64,000 bases of DNA from Mycolicibacillus parakoreensis (lineage in GTDB: Bacteria > Actinomycetota > Actinomycetes > Mycobacteriales > Mycobacteriaceae): contig NZ_CP092365.1 in the NCBI RefSeq assembly GCF_022370835.2, positions 1,612,001 through 1,676,000 on the forward strand, given 5' to 3'. Below the pieces are notes generated by a model, which saw only the letters and a program-made list of their open reading frames with translations, ran no database searches and was not told the DNA's origin. The position numbers were made by a program, and so were the translations under genes. This document shows, one piece after another, positions 19,745-32,848 of this stretch. Positions within the stretch are counted from its first letter, which is position 1, and every line of letters starts with the position of its first letter.

Positions 19745-20816
19745 CGGTACGGCCATTCGTGGGGGTACTACAAAGGGTATGTGCGAACAGCAGTCGAGCG
19801 AGTTCCGCTTGGCGATGCGTGTTCGTTTTGTCGAAAACCCGCTGTAGGTGGCTTTTCACGGTCGCGGTCGACAAGGTGAGTTCCTCGGCGATCGGTTTCA
19901 GGCCGTGACCGCGGGACACCATGATCGCCACTTCGGCTTCGCTGCGGGTGAGCCCGTAGAGGTATCGCAGGACGGCGGTGGGTGGTCGCGGTTGCACGTC
20001 GGGGTCGACGATCACCAACATCACGGTGCGCCGGGGTCGCTGCCGCTCGGCGAAGGACCGGGGCTGGGGCAGCACATGGACGATGAGCGGGCGTCCGCTC
20101 GACGGTCGCGCCCATAGTAGAGATCCGGCGGGAGGCGAGGCGTCGCCGCTCAGATAATCGGCGTTGACGCGCTCGAACAGCATGCGCATTCCCTGCTGTT
20201 CGGACAACAGTCGCTCGGCTGCGGCGTTGGCGTGGATCAGCCGGCAGTTCGGTGCCAACAGGACGATCCCGTGCTGCAAATGGTTGGTGGCGTGCACCAG
20301 GTCGTGGTTTCGGCCCTCGAGATCGACCAGAAGCTGTTGGGCGCGCACGGCACGCTGCAGATGGGGGACGAGGCGTTGAAACAGGTCGCGCTGCTTGGTC
20401 GCCTCGGCCTTGCGTGGGCGGCCCGGTGTGGCGACCGCGAACGTGATGGTCGAGGGGGAGTCGGTCAGGCGAGCGAACAAGCCGTCGACGAAGCCGTTGG
20501 GGGTGCACCAGTCATGGTGGATCTCCGAGGGGGGCAACGATGAGAGTAGTTCGGCGCGCGGGCGAACCACGCCGATCGTGCCGTGTTCGACCGCGGCCAC
20601 GATGTCGTCGCGCCGCGCGTAGTACCGGTTGTACGCGGTGGTCAACTCCGCCGGAAAGCTGGCGTGGGCGACGACACGGGACACACCGTCGTTGACCAGC
20701 AGTGCCGTCTGAGCACCGCCGAACGCCTCACCGATCTCGGCCACGGCGAGTTCCCAGTGCCGCGGGGTCAGCACCGTCTCGTAGATCTCAGACACCAGTC
20801 GGGAGAAGTCCTCCAC
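19701..20816 (-). CDS. LuxR-family regulator with PAS-like sensor region
   Basis: A 371-residue single-polypeptide regulator. The N-terminal 170 residues are an unassigned sensor. A PAS-like stretch (HGIVLLAPNCRLIHANAAAE) lies near residues 185-205. The C-terminal LuxR helix-turn-helix spans about residues 285-345, with LTRSEAEVAIMVSRG, then PIAEELTLSTATVKSHLQRV. No receiver domain or ATPase motif is present. The gene lies 35 bases downstream of the SnoaL-like gene on the same strand, suggesting an operon. With the LAL gene it makes a two-regulator island; targets are unknown. Confidence 0.85.
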   Translation of the reverse strand: MEDFSRLVSEIYETVLTPRHWELAVAEIGEAFGGAQTALLVNDGVSRVVAHASFPAELTTAYNRYYARRDDIVAAVEHGTIGVVRPRAELLSSLPPSEIHHDWCTPNGFVDGLFARLTDSPSTITFAVATPGRPRKAEATKQRDLFQRLVPHLQRAVRAQQLLVDLEGRNHDLVHATNHLQHGIVLLAPNCRLIHANAAAERLLSEQQGMRMLFERVNADYLSGDASPPAGSLLWARPSSGRPLIVHVLPQPRSFAERQRPRRTVMLVIVDPDVQPRPPTAVLRYLYGLTRSEAEVAIMVSRGHGLKPIAEELTLSTATVKSHLQRVFDKTNTHRQAELARLLFAHTLCSTPTNGRTVTGDPSHEPSVPSA

Positions 20817-20851
20817 GATCGGACTCCGATCGTCGTCGGCAGGGTTCAGCG

Positions 20852-21232
20852 TCAGCGCTGAAGTTTCGCGACCTTGGCGCTGTCGGCGTGGAACTCACTG
20901 CGGATCACCTTGCCGTCGGCGTTGAATCGGAGGATGTGGGCGTAAGGGCTTTTGACGCTGCCGGAGGCGTTGGTGAACTCTTGGGTGCCCAGCACGATCA
21001 CGTGGTCGTCCGCGTCCAGGTAGGTATGCGGCTCCAGCGACACCGCGGTCCAGTGATCGGCCATCCGGGAAAGCATGTCGAGCACGGCGTCGCGGCCATG
21101 GAGCTCGCCGCCGGGTTCGACCTCGTCAGAGGAGTACCAATCGGTCTCGGGGGTGAAATACTCTCCGAGGGCGGCGAGATCCCCGGTCGCGAACGCCTGG
21201 TAGGCGGATCTGGTGGATTCGATATTCGACAT
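20852..21232 (-). CDS. SnoaL-like / NTF2-fold small protein
   Basis: A 126-residue NTF2-like protein: MSNIESTRSAYQAFATGDLA at the N-terminus, then PETDWYSSDEVEPGG, GRDAVLDML and a C-terminal AHILRFNADGKVIRSEF strand. Such proteins act as isomerases, cyclases or ligand carriers, and no specific activity can be read. ATG 21232 has AAGGAG ten bases upstream; a start 12 residues earlier is open but lacks a ribosome site. It is the first gene of a short operon with the LuxR regulator and divergent from cobN. Confidence 0.8.
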   Translation of the reverse strand: MSNIESTRSAYQAFATGDLAALGEYFTPETDWYSSDEVEPGGELHGRDAVLDMLSRMADHWTAVSLEPHTYLDADDHVIVLGTQEFTNASGSVKSPYAHILRFNADGKVIRSEFHADSAKVAKLQR

Positions 21233-21428
21233 GGCGGCGACGCTCCTTGATCCTCTCGAGGCGGCCACGGTCAGCCCCTCGGCGTCAGTGTGCGACGGCG
21301 CCGTCGACGATCGTTAGGGCAATCGGCTACCCGAATTCACCGCGAGCATCCCAACCTGGGACATCTCCCCGGATTCCCGCGGGCAGTCGGGGCGTCCTGC
21401 GGATTCCGGCGTGGGGTAGGAATGAGGC

Positions 21429-25016
<3,588 letters not shown>

Positions 25017-25052
25017 GCCGCCGGCGCCGCGGCGCCCGGTAGATTGGCCGGC

Positions 25053-25436
25053 GTGGCCCTGACCTTCGCTGACCTCGCCGGTGCCGACTATCTGCTGCTC
25101 ACCACGTTCACCAAGGACGGCCGACCGAAGCCGACCGCGATCTGGGCGTCGCCCGACGGGGACCGGTTGCTGGTGATCACCCAGGAGAGCGCGTGGAAGG
25201 TCAAGCGGATCCGCCACACTCCGCGGGTGACGCTGGCGATCTGCGATGTGCGGGGCCGCCCGAAAAGCGAGGCCGTCGACGCGGTCGCCACGATCCTGCC
25301 CAAATCCGACAACGGCGCGGTCTACGCCGCGCTGTGCCGGCGCTACGGCCTGCTGGGCCGGGCGTTCACCGTCGTCAGCAAGCTGCGCGGGGGGATGCGC
25401 AACAACATCGGGTTGGAGCTGCGCGCGGCCGGTTAG
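25053..25436 (+). CDS. PPOX-class F420-dependent oxidoreductase family protein (Rv2061c-like)
   Basis: A 127-residue split-barrel protein with DYLLLTTFTKDGRPKPTAIW at the N-terminus, a WKVKRIRHTPRVTLAICDVRG region and the C-terminal RNNIGLELR. Its closest known counterpart by context is Rv2061c, which follows cobN in H37Rv. Cofactor and substrate are undefined. GTG 25053 is chosen; a TTG three codons upstream is possible. It may be co-transcribed with cobN (36-base gap). Confidence 0.82.
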   Translation: MALTFADLAGADYLLLTTFTKDGRPKPTAIWASPDGDRLLVITQESAWKVKRIRHTPRVTLAICDVRGRPKSEAVDAVATILPKSDNGAVYAALCRRYGLLGRAFTVVSKLRGGMRNNIGLELRAAG

Positions 25437-26128
25437 CTCCGCAGGTGCTCTCCGAAGAACGCGAAGACGCGCGCCCAGGCGTCCTCGGTGGCCTCGGCGT
25501 TGTATCCGAACCCGGCGATCCGCAGCAGCGGCTGGGCGGGCAGCTCGTTGGCGAAGCTGTGCCCGGCTTCGGGGTAGACCTTGATGTCGGTGGTCAGCCC
25601 GTGGTGGTCGGCGGCGCGCTGTAGCCGGTCGCCGGCGCCGATCCCGGTGAGGTCGCGGCGCCCGAAGCTGGCCACGATCGGGCAGGCGCCGGTCAGCACC
25701 TGCTCCAGGCGGCGGGGCAGCGGCGTGCCGTAGAACGGGGCGGCCGCGGCGAACCCCTGTGGCGCCAGGATCAGCGTGAACCTCCCGCCCATGCAGAACC
25801 CGGCCACCCCGACCGTTCCGGTGCACTCCGGGCGGGACTGCAGGTGGTCGCGGGCGGCCAGGATGTCGTCGAGGGCGCGGCCGCGTTGGGTCAGAAGCTC
25901 GCGGAACACCCGGGTGATGCAGCGGGCCCGCCCGCCGCGCGCATACAGGTTCGGGGTGAGCGCCAGGTAGCCGGCGTCCGCGATCCGCCGCGAGACCGAC
26001 GCCTTGTCCGGCCCATAGCCGACCGCGTCGTGGATGACCACCACCCCGGGAAACGGTCCGGCCCCGTCGGGCACATCGAGCAGGGCGTCGATCGGGCCGT
26101 CGGGGCACGGCAAGGTCATCGTCGTCAC
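25433..26128 (-). CDS. Dienelactone hydrolase family protein
   Basis: A 231-residue alpha/beta hydrolase matching Rv2054. The nucleophile elbow uses Cys, GFCMGGRF, as in true dienelactone hydrolases. The acid (FGRRDLTG) and His (YPEAGHSFAN) follow in the expected order. It should hydrolyse lactones or esters in the cytoplasm, with the physiological substrate unknown. I chose GTG 26128 (MTTMTLPCPDGPID); the frame stays open upstream without a better start. It overlaps the preceding PPOX gene end by 4 bases, convergently. Confidence 0.88.
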   Translation of the reverse strand: MTTMTLPCPDGPIDALLDVPDGAGPFPGVVVIHDAVGYGPDKASVSRRIADAGYLALTPNLYARGGRARCITRVFRELLTQRGRALDDILAARDHLQSRPECTGTVGVAGFCMGGRFTLILAPQGFAAAAPFYGTPLPRRLEQVLTGACPIVASFGRRDLTGIGAGDRLQRAADHHGLTTDIKVYPEAGHSFANELPAQPLLRIAGFGYNAEATEDAWARVFAFFGEHLRS

Positions 26129-26193
26129 GGTGACCAACTTAGGTCCGCGGTGCCGGCGGGGAACCCGAATGCCCGGATACACGTTGTGTCGGC

Positions 26194-26667
26194 ATGATCG
26201 CGCGCATGCTGTTGGTCTACGTGCTGGCCGAACTGGCGGTGCTGGCCGCGTTGGCCGCCACGATCGGGGCGGGCTGGACGGTGTTGCTGGTTCTCGGGGC
26301 GTTCGCGGTGGGGCTGGCGGTCGCCGGGGTGCAACTGCCGCGCCACGTCCGCGGGCTGCTCACCGGCTGGACCCGCCTGGACCGGGCGGTCGGCGACAGC
26401 GCCCTGGTGGGCACGGGAACGCTGCTGGTGCTGCTGCCGGGCCTGGCCAGCAGCGTCGTCGGGGTGCTGCTGTTGTGGCCGCCGACCCGGGCGGCGGTGC
26501 GGCCGGTGCTGACCGCGGTGACGATCGGACGGCTGACCCCGCGGGCCCCGACGGCCGCGCGCCCCGACTACATCGACGGTGAGGTCATCGACGTGACCGA
26601 CGTCAGCCCCGGCGCCGACGCACCCCAGGGGAGGCCACCGGCGCTGCCGACACCGCGCACCCCGTAG
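26194..26667 (+). CDS. fxsA: FxsA family membrane protein
   Basis: A 157-residue inner-membrane protein with hydrophobic segments near residues 4-24, 26-48 and 70-92 and a Pro-rich cytoplasmic tail. The family is named for suppression of phage F exclusion in E. coli; its bacterial function is unknown. Position between the dienelactone hydrolase and the amidohydrolase matches Rv2053c. The ATG at 26194 gives MIARMLLVYVLAELAVL, a good start into the first helix; an ATG three codons later is possible. Confidence 0.87.
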   Translation: MIARMLLVYVLAELAVLAALAATIGAGWTVLLVLGAFAVGLAVAGVQLPRHVRGLLTGWTRLDRAVGDSALVGTGTLLVLLPGLASSVVGVLLLWPPTRAAVRPVLTAVTIGRLTPRAPTAARPDYIDGEVIDVTDVSPGADAPQGRPPALPTPRTP

Positions 26668-26677
26668 TTTGCCTCTG

Positions 26678-28279
26678 GTGACCACTTTGCTGTGCGGGGG
26701 CCGTATCCACAGCCCCAGCCATCCCGATGCGACCGCGATGGCGGTCCGCGACGGGGTCGTGGCCTGGCTGGGCAGCGACGCGGTCGGCCGGGCCCAGTTC
26801 CCCGACGCCGACCTCGTCGATTTGGCCGGCGGCTTCGTCACCCCCGCGTTCGTCGATGCGCACGTGCACCTCACCGAGACCGGGCTGGGCCTGATCGGGC
26901 TGGATCTGCGCGCGGCCACCTCGCGGCCGCATTGCTTGCAGCTGATCGCCGAGGCGGTGCGCACCGTCGGCGGACACCCCGATTCGCTGATCTGGGGGCA
27001 CGGCTGGGATGAGACCCGCTGGCCCGACCCGGTCGCCCCCAGCACCGCCGAGCTGGACGCGGTCGTCGGGAACCGCCCGGTGTATCTGGCCCGCATCGAC
27101 GTGCACTCCGCGCTGGCCTCCACCGATCTGCGCCGACGAGTCGACGGGCTCGCCGCCCTGCCCGGGGACGGCGACCAGCGCCCGCTGGTCGAGGACGCCC
27201 ACCACCGGGTCCGCGCGGCCGCGCGGGCGCTGCTCACCGCCGACCAGCGCCGCGCGGCCCGACTCGCCGCCCTCGACGCCGCCGCCGCCCACGGCATCGT
27301 CGCGGTGCACGAGTGCGCCGGCCCCGAGATCGGGGGGCTGGGTGACTGGCAGGAGCTGCGTGACGTCGACCACGGCGTGCAGGTCGTGGGCTACTGGGGC
27401 GAGCCGGTGCGCACCGCGGCCGAGGCGGTCGCGTTACGCGAGGAGACCGGGGCGGCCGGATTGGCGGGGGATCTGTTCGTCGACGGCTCGCTGGGCTCGC
27501 ACACCGCATGGCTGGCCCAGCCCTACGCCGACGCCCCGGCCGACTTCGGCAGCCGCCGCCTCGACCCCGACACCGTCCTCGCGCACCTGATGGCCTGCAC
27601 CGAGGCGGGGGTGACCGCCGGGTTCCACGTCATCGGCGATGCGGCGGTCACCGCGGTCGTCACGGCATTAGCGCAGGTCGTCGACCGGTTCGGGGCGCCT
27701 GCGGTGGCGCGCTGCGGCCATCGGCTCGAACATCTGGAGATGGTCGGCGCCGCCGAGGCGGCCCAGTTGGGCGCGTGGGGCGTCATCGCCAGCGTGCAAC
27801 CCAATTTCGACGCCCTCTGGGGCGGGCCCGACGGGATGTACGCACGACGACTCGGTGTCGAACGCGCCGGTAACCTCAACCCGTTCGCGCTGTTAGCATC
27901 CCAAGGCGTGCCCCTCGCCTTCGGCTCCGACACCCCGGTCACCGCCCTCAACCCGTGGGCGACGGTGCGGGCCGCCGCGACCCATCGCACACCGGGCAGC
28001 GCGATCTCACCGCGGGCCGCCTTCGCCGCCGCCACCCGCGGCGGGTGGCGTGCCGGCGGCGTCCACGACGGGCTGACCGGCACCCTGGTGCCCGGCGCGC
28101 CCGCCTCCTACGCGGTGTGGGACACCGGTGAGCTCATCGTCAGCGCCCCCCGTGACGCGGTCCAGCGGTGGTCGACCGATCCGCGCTCGAGGGTTCCGGC
28201 GCTGCCGCGGCTGAGCGTCGAGGACCCGCTGCCGCAGTGCCGGCACACCGTCCACCAGGGCAGGGTCATCCATGGCTGA
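26678..28279 (+). CDS. Amidohydrolase family 3 metal-dependent hydrolase
   Basis: A 533-residue YtcJ-like amidohydrolase. The HxH metal motif is seen in [17 protein letters not shown]. Further landmarks are [16 protein letters not shown], the FHVIGDAAV His, [10 protein letters not shown] and the Asp of [15 protein letters not shown]. It presumably hydrolyses a C-N bond of a small cytoplasmic substrate that cannot be predicted. It matches the gene between fxsA and ppm1 in H37Rv (Rv2052c). GTG 26678 is preferred; TTG 26669 is possible. Its end overlaps lnt by 8 bases. Confidence 0.85.
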   Translation: MTTLLCGGRIHSPSHPDATAMAVRDGVVAWLGSDAVGRAQFPDADLVDLAGGFVTPAFVDAHVHLTETGLGLIGLDLRAATSRPHCLQLIAEAVRTVGGHPDSLIWGHGWDETRWPDPVAPSTAELDAVVGNRPVYLARIDVHSALASTDLRRRVDGLAALPGDGDQRPLVEDAHHRVRAAARALLTADQRRAARLAALDAAAAHGIVAVHECAGPEIGGLGDWQELRDVDHGVQVVGYWGEPVRTAAEAVALREETGAAGLAGDLFVDGSLGSHTAWLAQPYADAPADFGSRRLDPDTVLAHLMACTEAGVTAGFHVIGDAAVTAVVTALAQVVDRFGAPAVARCGHRLEHLEMVGAAEAAQLGAWGVIASVQPNFDALWGGPDGMYARRLGVERAGNLNPFALLASQGVPLAFGSDTPVTALNPWATVRAAATHRTPGSAISPRAAFAAATRGGWRAGGVHDGLTGTLVPGAPASYAVWDTGELIVSAPRDAVQRWSTDPRSRVPALPRLSVEDPLPQCRHTVHQGRVIHG

Positions 28280-30329
28280 GCGGCCTGGGCGCCGGCGCCA
28301 CCACGACATCACCGAGATCATCCCGGTGGTCTCCGAGGAGCACCCGCACGGCCCCGACGACCTGGACGATTTGGATGATCGGGACGAACCCGACGGCGCC
28401 GGGGAGTCGCCCGCAGACGCCGAGGACCCCGACGGCGCCGGTGACAACGCCGACAACGAGGCGGGAGGCAGCGCCGATACCGGCGCCGATGAGGAGCACC
28501 ACGATCCCGAGACCGGCACCGCCGGTCGGCTGGCTGCGCGGGCGCGTGCGTTGGCCGCGACCGCCCTGCAGGTTCTCGCGGCCCTGCTGGCGCGCCTCGT
28601 CGGTGCCGCCGGCCGGCGCCTGGCCCGTCTCGGGGTGGCCACCGTCCCGCGTATTCCGCGACTGACCACCACCGCGGTGGCCGGTCTGCTGCTGTGCGCC
28701 GCCTTCCCGCCGTGGAACTGGTGGTGGGCGGCGGTGATCGCCTTCGCCCTGCTGTCCTGGGTGCTGATCCGCCCGGAGACCACAGTGCTCGGCGGTCTCG
28801 GCTACGGGTTGCTGTTCGGGCTGGTGTTCTACGTGCCGTTGCTGCCGTGGATCTCCGGGCTGGTCGGGGCCGTGCCGTGGCTGGCGTTGGCGCTGGTGTG
28901 CGCGATGTTCCCGGCGTTGTTCGGCCTCGGAGCCGCGGTGGTTCGGCACCTGCCCGGCTGGCCGGTCTGGTTCGCGGTGCTGTGGGCCACCCAGGAATGG
29001 CTGAAATCGATCTTCCCGTTCGGCGGTTTTCCGTGGGGCGTGGTCGGCTTCAGTCAGACCGACAGCCCGCTGCTGGCGTTGACCTCCCTCGGCGGAGTGC
29101 CGCTGCTGTCGACGGCGGTGGTGCTGGTGGGCTGCAGTGCCACCGTGATCGCGTTGGAGATCGGACGCTGGTGGCGTCAGGACCGGGCGCAGGCGGCCGC
29201 CGGACCGCCACCGGCGGTCGTGCTGCCCGGGGTCTGCATCTGTCTGGTGCTGTTGGGCACCGCGGCGGTCTGGCCGCAGGTCCGGCACGCCGGTTCGGGC
29301 GCGGGCAACGACCCGACGATGACCGTGGCCGCCGTGCAGGGCAACGTGCCGCGGCTGGGCCTGGACTTCAACGAGCAGCGTCGTCAGGTCCTCGACAACC
29401 ACGTGCGCGAGACCGAGCGGCTCGCCGAGGCGGTGCACGCCGGGCGTGCCCCGCAACCCCAATTCGTGGTCTGGCCGGAGAACGCCTCCGATATCGATCC
29501 GTTGATCAACGCCGACGCCGCCCAGGAGATCACCCGGGCCGCCCGGATGATCGGCGCGCCCATCCTGGTCGGCACCGTGCTGCGCGCTCCCGGCTGGACC
29601 ACCGAGAACCCGGTCGGGACGAATTCGGTGCTGGTCTGGGACCCCGAGTCCGGTCCGGTCGACCGCCATGACAAACAGGTGGTGCAGCCGTTCGGCGAAT
29701 ACCTGCCCTGGCGGGGGTTTTTCCGCCACCTCTCCGGATACGTCGACCGGGCCGGGTATTTCCTGCCGGTCGACGGTGACGGGGTGGTGCAGGCCGCCGG
29801 GGTGCCGGTCGGGGTCGCCACCTGCTGGGAGGTCATCTTCGACCGGGTGCCGCGCGAATCGGTGCTCGCCGGGGCCCAGGTACTGGTGGTGCCCACCAAC
29901 AACGCCACCTTCGACGCGGCGATGAGCGCCCAGCAGTTGGCGTTCGCCAAGGCCCGCGCCGTCGAGCACGACCGCTACGTGGTCGTCGCGGGCACCACCG
30001 GCATCAGCGCGATCATCGCCCCCGACGGACGCGAGCTGGCCCGCACCGAATTCTTCGAGCCCGCCTTCCTCGACGGACCGATCCACCTCAAAACGGCGCT
30101 GACCCCGGCCACCCGGTGGGGTCCGGCGGTGCAGTGGCTGCTCGTCGGGTTGGGGCTGGCCGCCCTCGTCGCGGCGGTCCTGCACAATAGGGGCCTGCTG
30201 CGTAGGCGGGGCCCGACCCACGCCACACCGGCTGCCGCGGCATCCGCCGCACCACCTGATGACGTCGGTGCCGCCGACGACGGCGAGGCGACCCCGGAGC
30301 GGTCCGGGGCAGACGAAGGAGCCACATGA
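28272..30329 (+). CDS. lnt: Apolipoprotein N-acyltransferase Lnt
   Basis: A 685-residue membrane enzyme that adds the third acyl chain to lipoproteins. An acidic Asp/Glu-rich head of about 80 residues precedes six or more hydrophobic segments (about residues 100-300). The carbon-nitrogen-hydrolase domain then carries the Glu-Lys-Cys triad: [21 protein letters not shown] and [10 protein letters not shown]. In M. tuberculosis this domain is fused to the mannosyltransferase (Ppm1); here it is a separate gene whose stop overlaps the ppm1 start by 4 bases (ATGA), as in M. smegmatis. Confidence 0.92.
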   Translation: MAERPGRRRHHDITEIIPVVSEEHPHGPDDLDDLDDRDEPDGAGESPADAEDPDGAGDNADNEAGGSADTGADEEHHDPETGTAGRLAARARALAATALQVLAALLARLVGAAGRRLARLGVATVPRIPRLTTTAVAGLLLCAAFPPWNWWWAAVIAFALLSWVLIRPETTVLGGLGYGLLFGLVFYVPLLPWISGLVGAVPWLALALVCAMFPALFGLGAAVVRHLPGWPVWFAVLWATQEWLKSIFPFGGFPWGVVGFSQTDSPLLALTSLGGVPLLSTAVVLVGCSATVIALEIGRWWRQDRAQAAAGPPPAVVLPGVCICLVLLGTAAVWPQVRHAGSGAGNDPTMTVAAVQGNVPRLGLDFNEQRRQVLDNHVRETERLAEAVHAGRAPQPQFVVWPENASDIDPLINADAAQEITRAARMIGAPILVGTVLRAPGWTTENPVGTNSVLVWDPESGPVDRHDKQVVQPFGEYLPWRGFFRHLSGYVDRAGYFLPVDGDGVVQAAGVPVGVATCWEVIFDRVPRESVLAGAQVLVVPTNNATFDAAMSAQQLAFAKARAVEHDRYVVVAGTTGISAIIAPDGRELARTEFFEPAFLDGPIHLKTALTPATRWGPAVQWLLVGLGLAALVAAVLHNRGLLRRRGPTHATPAAAASAAPPDDVGAADDGEATPERSGADEGAT

Positions 30330-31105
30330 CCCCCGGCCGCCCGACGGACGCCGAACCCCGCCCCAGCCAGCGCAGCCTGGTGATCATCCCGACGTTCAAC
30401 GAACGGGAGAACCTGCCGCTGATCCTGGACCGGGTGCGTACCGTGTGCCCCGAGGTCGACGTGCTCATCGTCGACGACGGCAGCCCCGACGGCACCGGTG
30501 CGCTCGCCGACGAGCTCGCCCTCGCCGACCCCGACGCGGTCTCGGTGATGCATCGGGTCAGCAAGGACGGTCTGGGCGCGGCGTATCTGGCCGGGTTCGC
30601 CTGGGGCCTGGAGCGCGGGTACGCGGTGGTCGTGGAGATGGACGCCGACGGCAGCCACGCCCCCGAACAGCTGCACCGTCTGCTCGACGCCATCGACGAG
30701 GGCGCCGATGTGGCGATCGGGTCGCGTTACGTCGACGGCGGCGCGGTGCGCAACTGGCCGCTGCGCCGGCTGCTGCTGTCGAAAACCGCCAACACCTATT
30801 CGCGGCTGCTGTTGGGGGTCAAAATCCGCGACATCACCGCCGGGTACCGCGCCTACCGCCGCGAGGTGCTCGAGGAGATCGACCTCGACGCCGTCGACTC
30901 CAAGGGCTACTGCTTCCAGATCGACCTGACGTGGCGGGCGATCAACAACGGCTTCTCGATCGTCGAGGTGCCCATCACCTTCACTGAACGCGAACTCGGG
31001 GTGTCGAAGATGAGTGGGTCGAACATCCGCGAGGCCATGGCCAAGGTGGCCCGGTGGGGGATCGGCGGGCGCTGGGACCGGGCGCGCGGGGCGGCGCGAA
31101 CCTAA
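30326..31105 (+). CDS. ppm1: Polyprenol-phosphate mannose synthase Ppm1
   Basis: A 259-residue GT2-family glycosyltransferase transferring mannose from GDP-mannose to polyprenyl phosphate. The product is the donor for lipoarabinomannan assembly and protein O-mannosylation. Motifs: [13 protein letters not shown] near residue 16, [10 protein letters not shown], the DxD metal site in [15 protein letters not shown], and the acceptor loop with [15 protein letters not shown]. It is coupled to lnt through an ATGA overlap. In M. smegmatis the Lnt partner is reported to stimulate this enzyme, which the gene pairing supports here by inference. Confidence 0.94.
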   Translation: MTPGRPTDAEPRPSQRSLVIIPTFNERENLPLILDRVRTVCPEVDVLIVDDGSPDGTGALADELALADPDAVSVMHRVSKDGLGAAYLAGFAWGLERGYAVVVEMDADGSHAPEQLHRLLDAIDEGADVAIGSRYVDGGAVRNWPLRRLLLSKTANTYSRLLLGVKIRDITAGYRAYRREVLEEIDLDAVDSKGYCFQIDLTWRAINNGFSIVEVPITFTERELGVSKMSGSNIREAMAKVARWGIGGRWDRARGAART

Positions 31106-31121
31106 CGGCGCCCATCCCGAG

Positions 31122-31793
31122 TCAGGGCCCGGCGTCGGTGGCTCCGCCGACGCCGGGTGAGGCGTGGATGCCGGCGATCAGCAGTCGGAGACCGAAGTCG
31201 AAACGCGCATCGAAGTCCAGCAGTCGCTGGACGGGGCTTGACGCCAGATGCCGATAACGCCCGGCCTGCACGACCCGGTGCAGCGTCTCGTTCTCCTCGC
31301 CGCGCGCACCCTGCTGCTCAAGAACTTCGCCGAGGACGTAGCAGAAGACCGAACTCGCCGCCCACAGGGCGTGTTCGCCCCCCAACCCGGCATCGCGCAT
31401 ACAGCCGACGAGGCTGTCGACATAGGTGAGGTTGGCGTGTTTGGCCGCATAGTTGCCGCCGACGATTCGCGCGCCGTCGCGTTGGGCGAGCAGAGCCGAA
31501 CGCAGACCTCGGGCGTGTCCGACGATGGGGTGCTCCCAGCCGCTCTGCTCTGCGGGGGAACAACGCGACAACGCGTGCGCCAGGATGGTCTCGGCCATCT
31601 CGTCGATGAGCGCGTCCTTGCCGTCGACCAGTCGGTAGATGGTCGGCAGGTGGGCGCCGAGCCGTTCGGCGAGGCGCCGCATCGTCAGCGACTCCAACCC
31701 CCCGGCATTGACGACCGCGAGCGCCTCGCCGACCACCGTGTCGACCCGTAACGCCGCCGATCCGACTGGGGCATCGGCAGACCCACTTGACAT
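31122..31793 (-). CDS. TetR-family transcriptional repressor
   Basis: A 223-residue regulator. The N-terminal helix-turn-helix is GGLESLTMRRLAERLGAHLPT then IYRLVDGKDAL; the C-terminal part looks like the TetR-class ligand domain. It is divergent from the reductase gene across 65 bases containing two matching palindromes. The ATG at 31793 has no ribosome site; a TAACAT -10 ends eight bases before it, fitting a leaderless transcript that starts inside the first palindrome. It most likely represses itself and the reductase-PPOX pair. The inducer is unknown. Confidence 0.87.
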   Translation of the reverse strand: MSSGSADAPVGSAALRVDTVVGEALAVVNAGGLESLTMRRLAERLGAHLPTIYRLVDGKDALIDEMAETILAHALSRCSPAEQSGWEHPIVGHARGLRSALLAQRDGARIVGGNYAAKHANLTYVDSLVGCMRDAGLGGEHALWAASSVFCYVLGEVLEQQGARGEENETLHRVVQAGRYRHLASSPVQRLLDFDARFDFGLRLLIAGIHASPGVGGATDAGP

Positions 31794-31794
31794 G

Positions 31795-31840
31795 TTAACG
31801 ATGTTATCAGTACGGTCTGACCTGGTATTAACAACGTTAA
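31795..31840. promoter_or_regulatory. Paired TetR operators TTAACnnnGTTAw
   Basis: Two copies of one palindrome occur in the divergent promoter: TTAACGATGTTAT at 31795-31807 and TTAACAACGTTAA at 31828-31840. Their centres are 33 bases apart, about three helical turns, so two dimers could bind the same DNA face. The first overlaps the -10 of the tetR gene; the second overlaps the likely -10 (TATTAA) of the reductase gene. Confidence 0.75.
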
Positions 31841-31858
31841 TCGAGGAGGGGGTGCGCG

Positions 31859-32848
31859 GTGTCGACCGAGCAGACCGGTGCCGGTGGGTCGCAGCGCCGG
31901 CCCGGGACCGGCCGGATCGACGTCGCCGTTCGCCAGCTCCGATGGGAGGCCGACGGGGTGATCTCGGTCCAGCTCCAAGCGTGCCCCGACGGCCCGCTCC
32001 CGTCGTGGGAGCCGGGGGCGCACATCGACCTGACGTTGCCGACCGGCATCCAGCGTCAATATTCGTTGTGCGGTCCGGTCGGCGAGCGCGGCTACTACCG
32101 CATCGGGGTACGACGCGAGCGGGCCAGCCGGGGTGGCTCGGAGTACGTGCATGCCTTCCTGCGCCCCGGTCAACGCCTCACGATGAGCGGTCCGCGGAAC
32201 ACCTTCCACCTGCGGCGCGCCCCCTCGTACACGTTTGTCGCCGGTGGAATCGGCATCACGCCGATCCTTCCGATGATTCATCGGGCCCAATCGTGGGGTG
32301 CGGACTGGCAGTTGCTCTACGGCGGTCACACGGCGGCCTCGATGCCCTTTCTTCACGAACTGCGCGAGTACGGCTCGCGCGTGCGCTTCTACCCGGCCGA
32401 CGCCGACAGGCGCATCCCGCTCGCCGAGCACTTCATCGAGATCCGGGACGGCATGCAGATCTACGCGTGCGGTCCGGCGGCCCTGCTCGCCGCCCTGGTG
32501 GACGCGGTCGCGCATTGGCCACCGGAGAGCGTGCACCTTGAACGTTTCAAACCCCGTGCGACGTCACGGTCGGTGCAGAACGAACCCGTCGAGGTGGCGT
32601 GCGCGGCCTCGAAGCAGACCGTCACCGTCGCGGCCGACCAGTCCATCCTCGCCGCACTGAACGACGCCGGCATCGACGTCGCCTCGTCGTGTCGCTCCGG
32701 GGTGTGCGGGGCCTGCGAGACCCGGGTGGTCGACGGAATCCCCGACCATCGCGACGACATCCTCTCGGAGAGCCAACGGGCGGACAACGACCGCATGTAC
32801 GTGTGCGTGTCCCGTGCCAGGACCCCTCGGCTGGTGCTCGACGTATGA
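31859..32848 (+). CDS. PDR/VanB-type ferredoxin-NAD(P)H oxidoreductase (FMN, [2Fe-2S])
   Basis: A 329-residue electron-transfer protein like phthalate dioxygenase reductase. The flavin-binding motif is RQYSLCGPV, the NAD motif AGGIGITPILPMI, and the C-terminal plant-type [2Fe-2S] site is CRSGVCGACETRV plus a later Cys in RMYVCVSRA. Such reductases normally feed a Rieske oxygenase or demethylase, but none is nearby. GTG 31859 is preceded by GAGGAGGGGG. It overlaps the following PPOX gene by 4 bases (ATGA). Control by the adjacent TetR is likely. Confidence 0.9.
   Translation: MSTEQTGAGGSQRRPGTGRIDVAVRQLRWEADGVISVQLQACPDGPLPSWEPGAHIDLTLPTGIQRQYSLCGPVGERGYYRIGVRRERASRGGSEYVHAFLRPGQRLTMSGPRNTFHLRRAPSYTFVAGGIGITPILPMIHRAQSWGADWQLLYGGHTAASMPFLHELREYGSRVRFYPADADRRIPLAEHFIEIRDGMQIYACGPAALLAALVDAVAHWPPESVHLERFKPRATSRSVQNEPVEVACAASKQTVTVAADQSILAALNDAGIDVASSCRSGVCGACETRVVDGIPDHRDDILSESQRADNDRMYVCVSRARTPRLVLDV

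Noticed and set aside
21233-21428. Possible cobalamin riboswitch upstream of cobN
   Set aside because: No B12-box-like core (GCCACTG) or recognisable riboswitch layout is visible here or before cobL and cobG.
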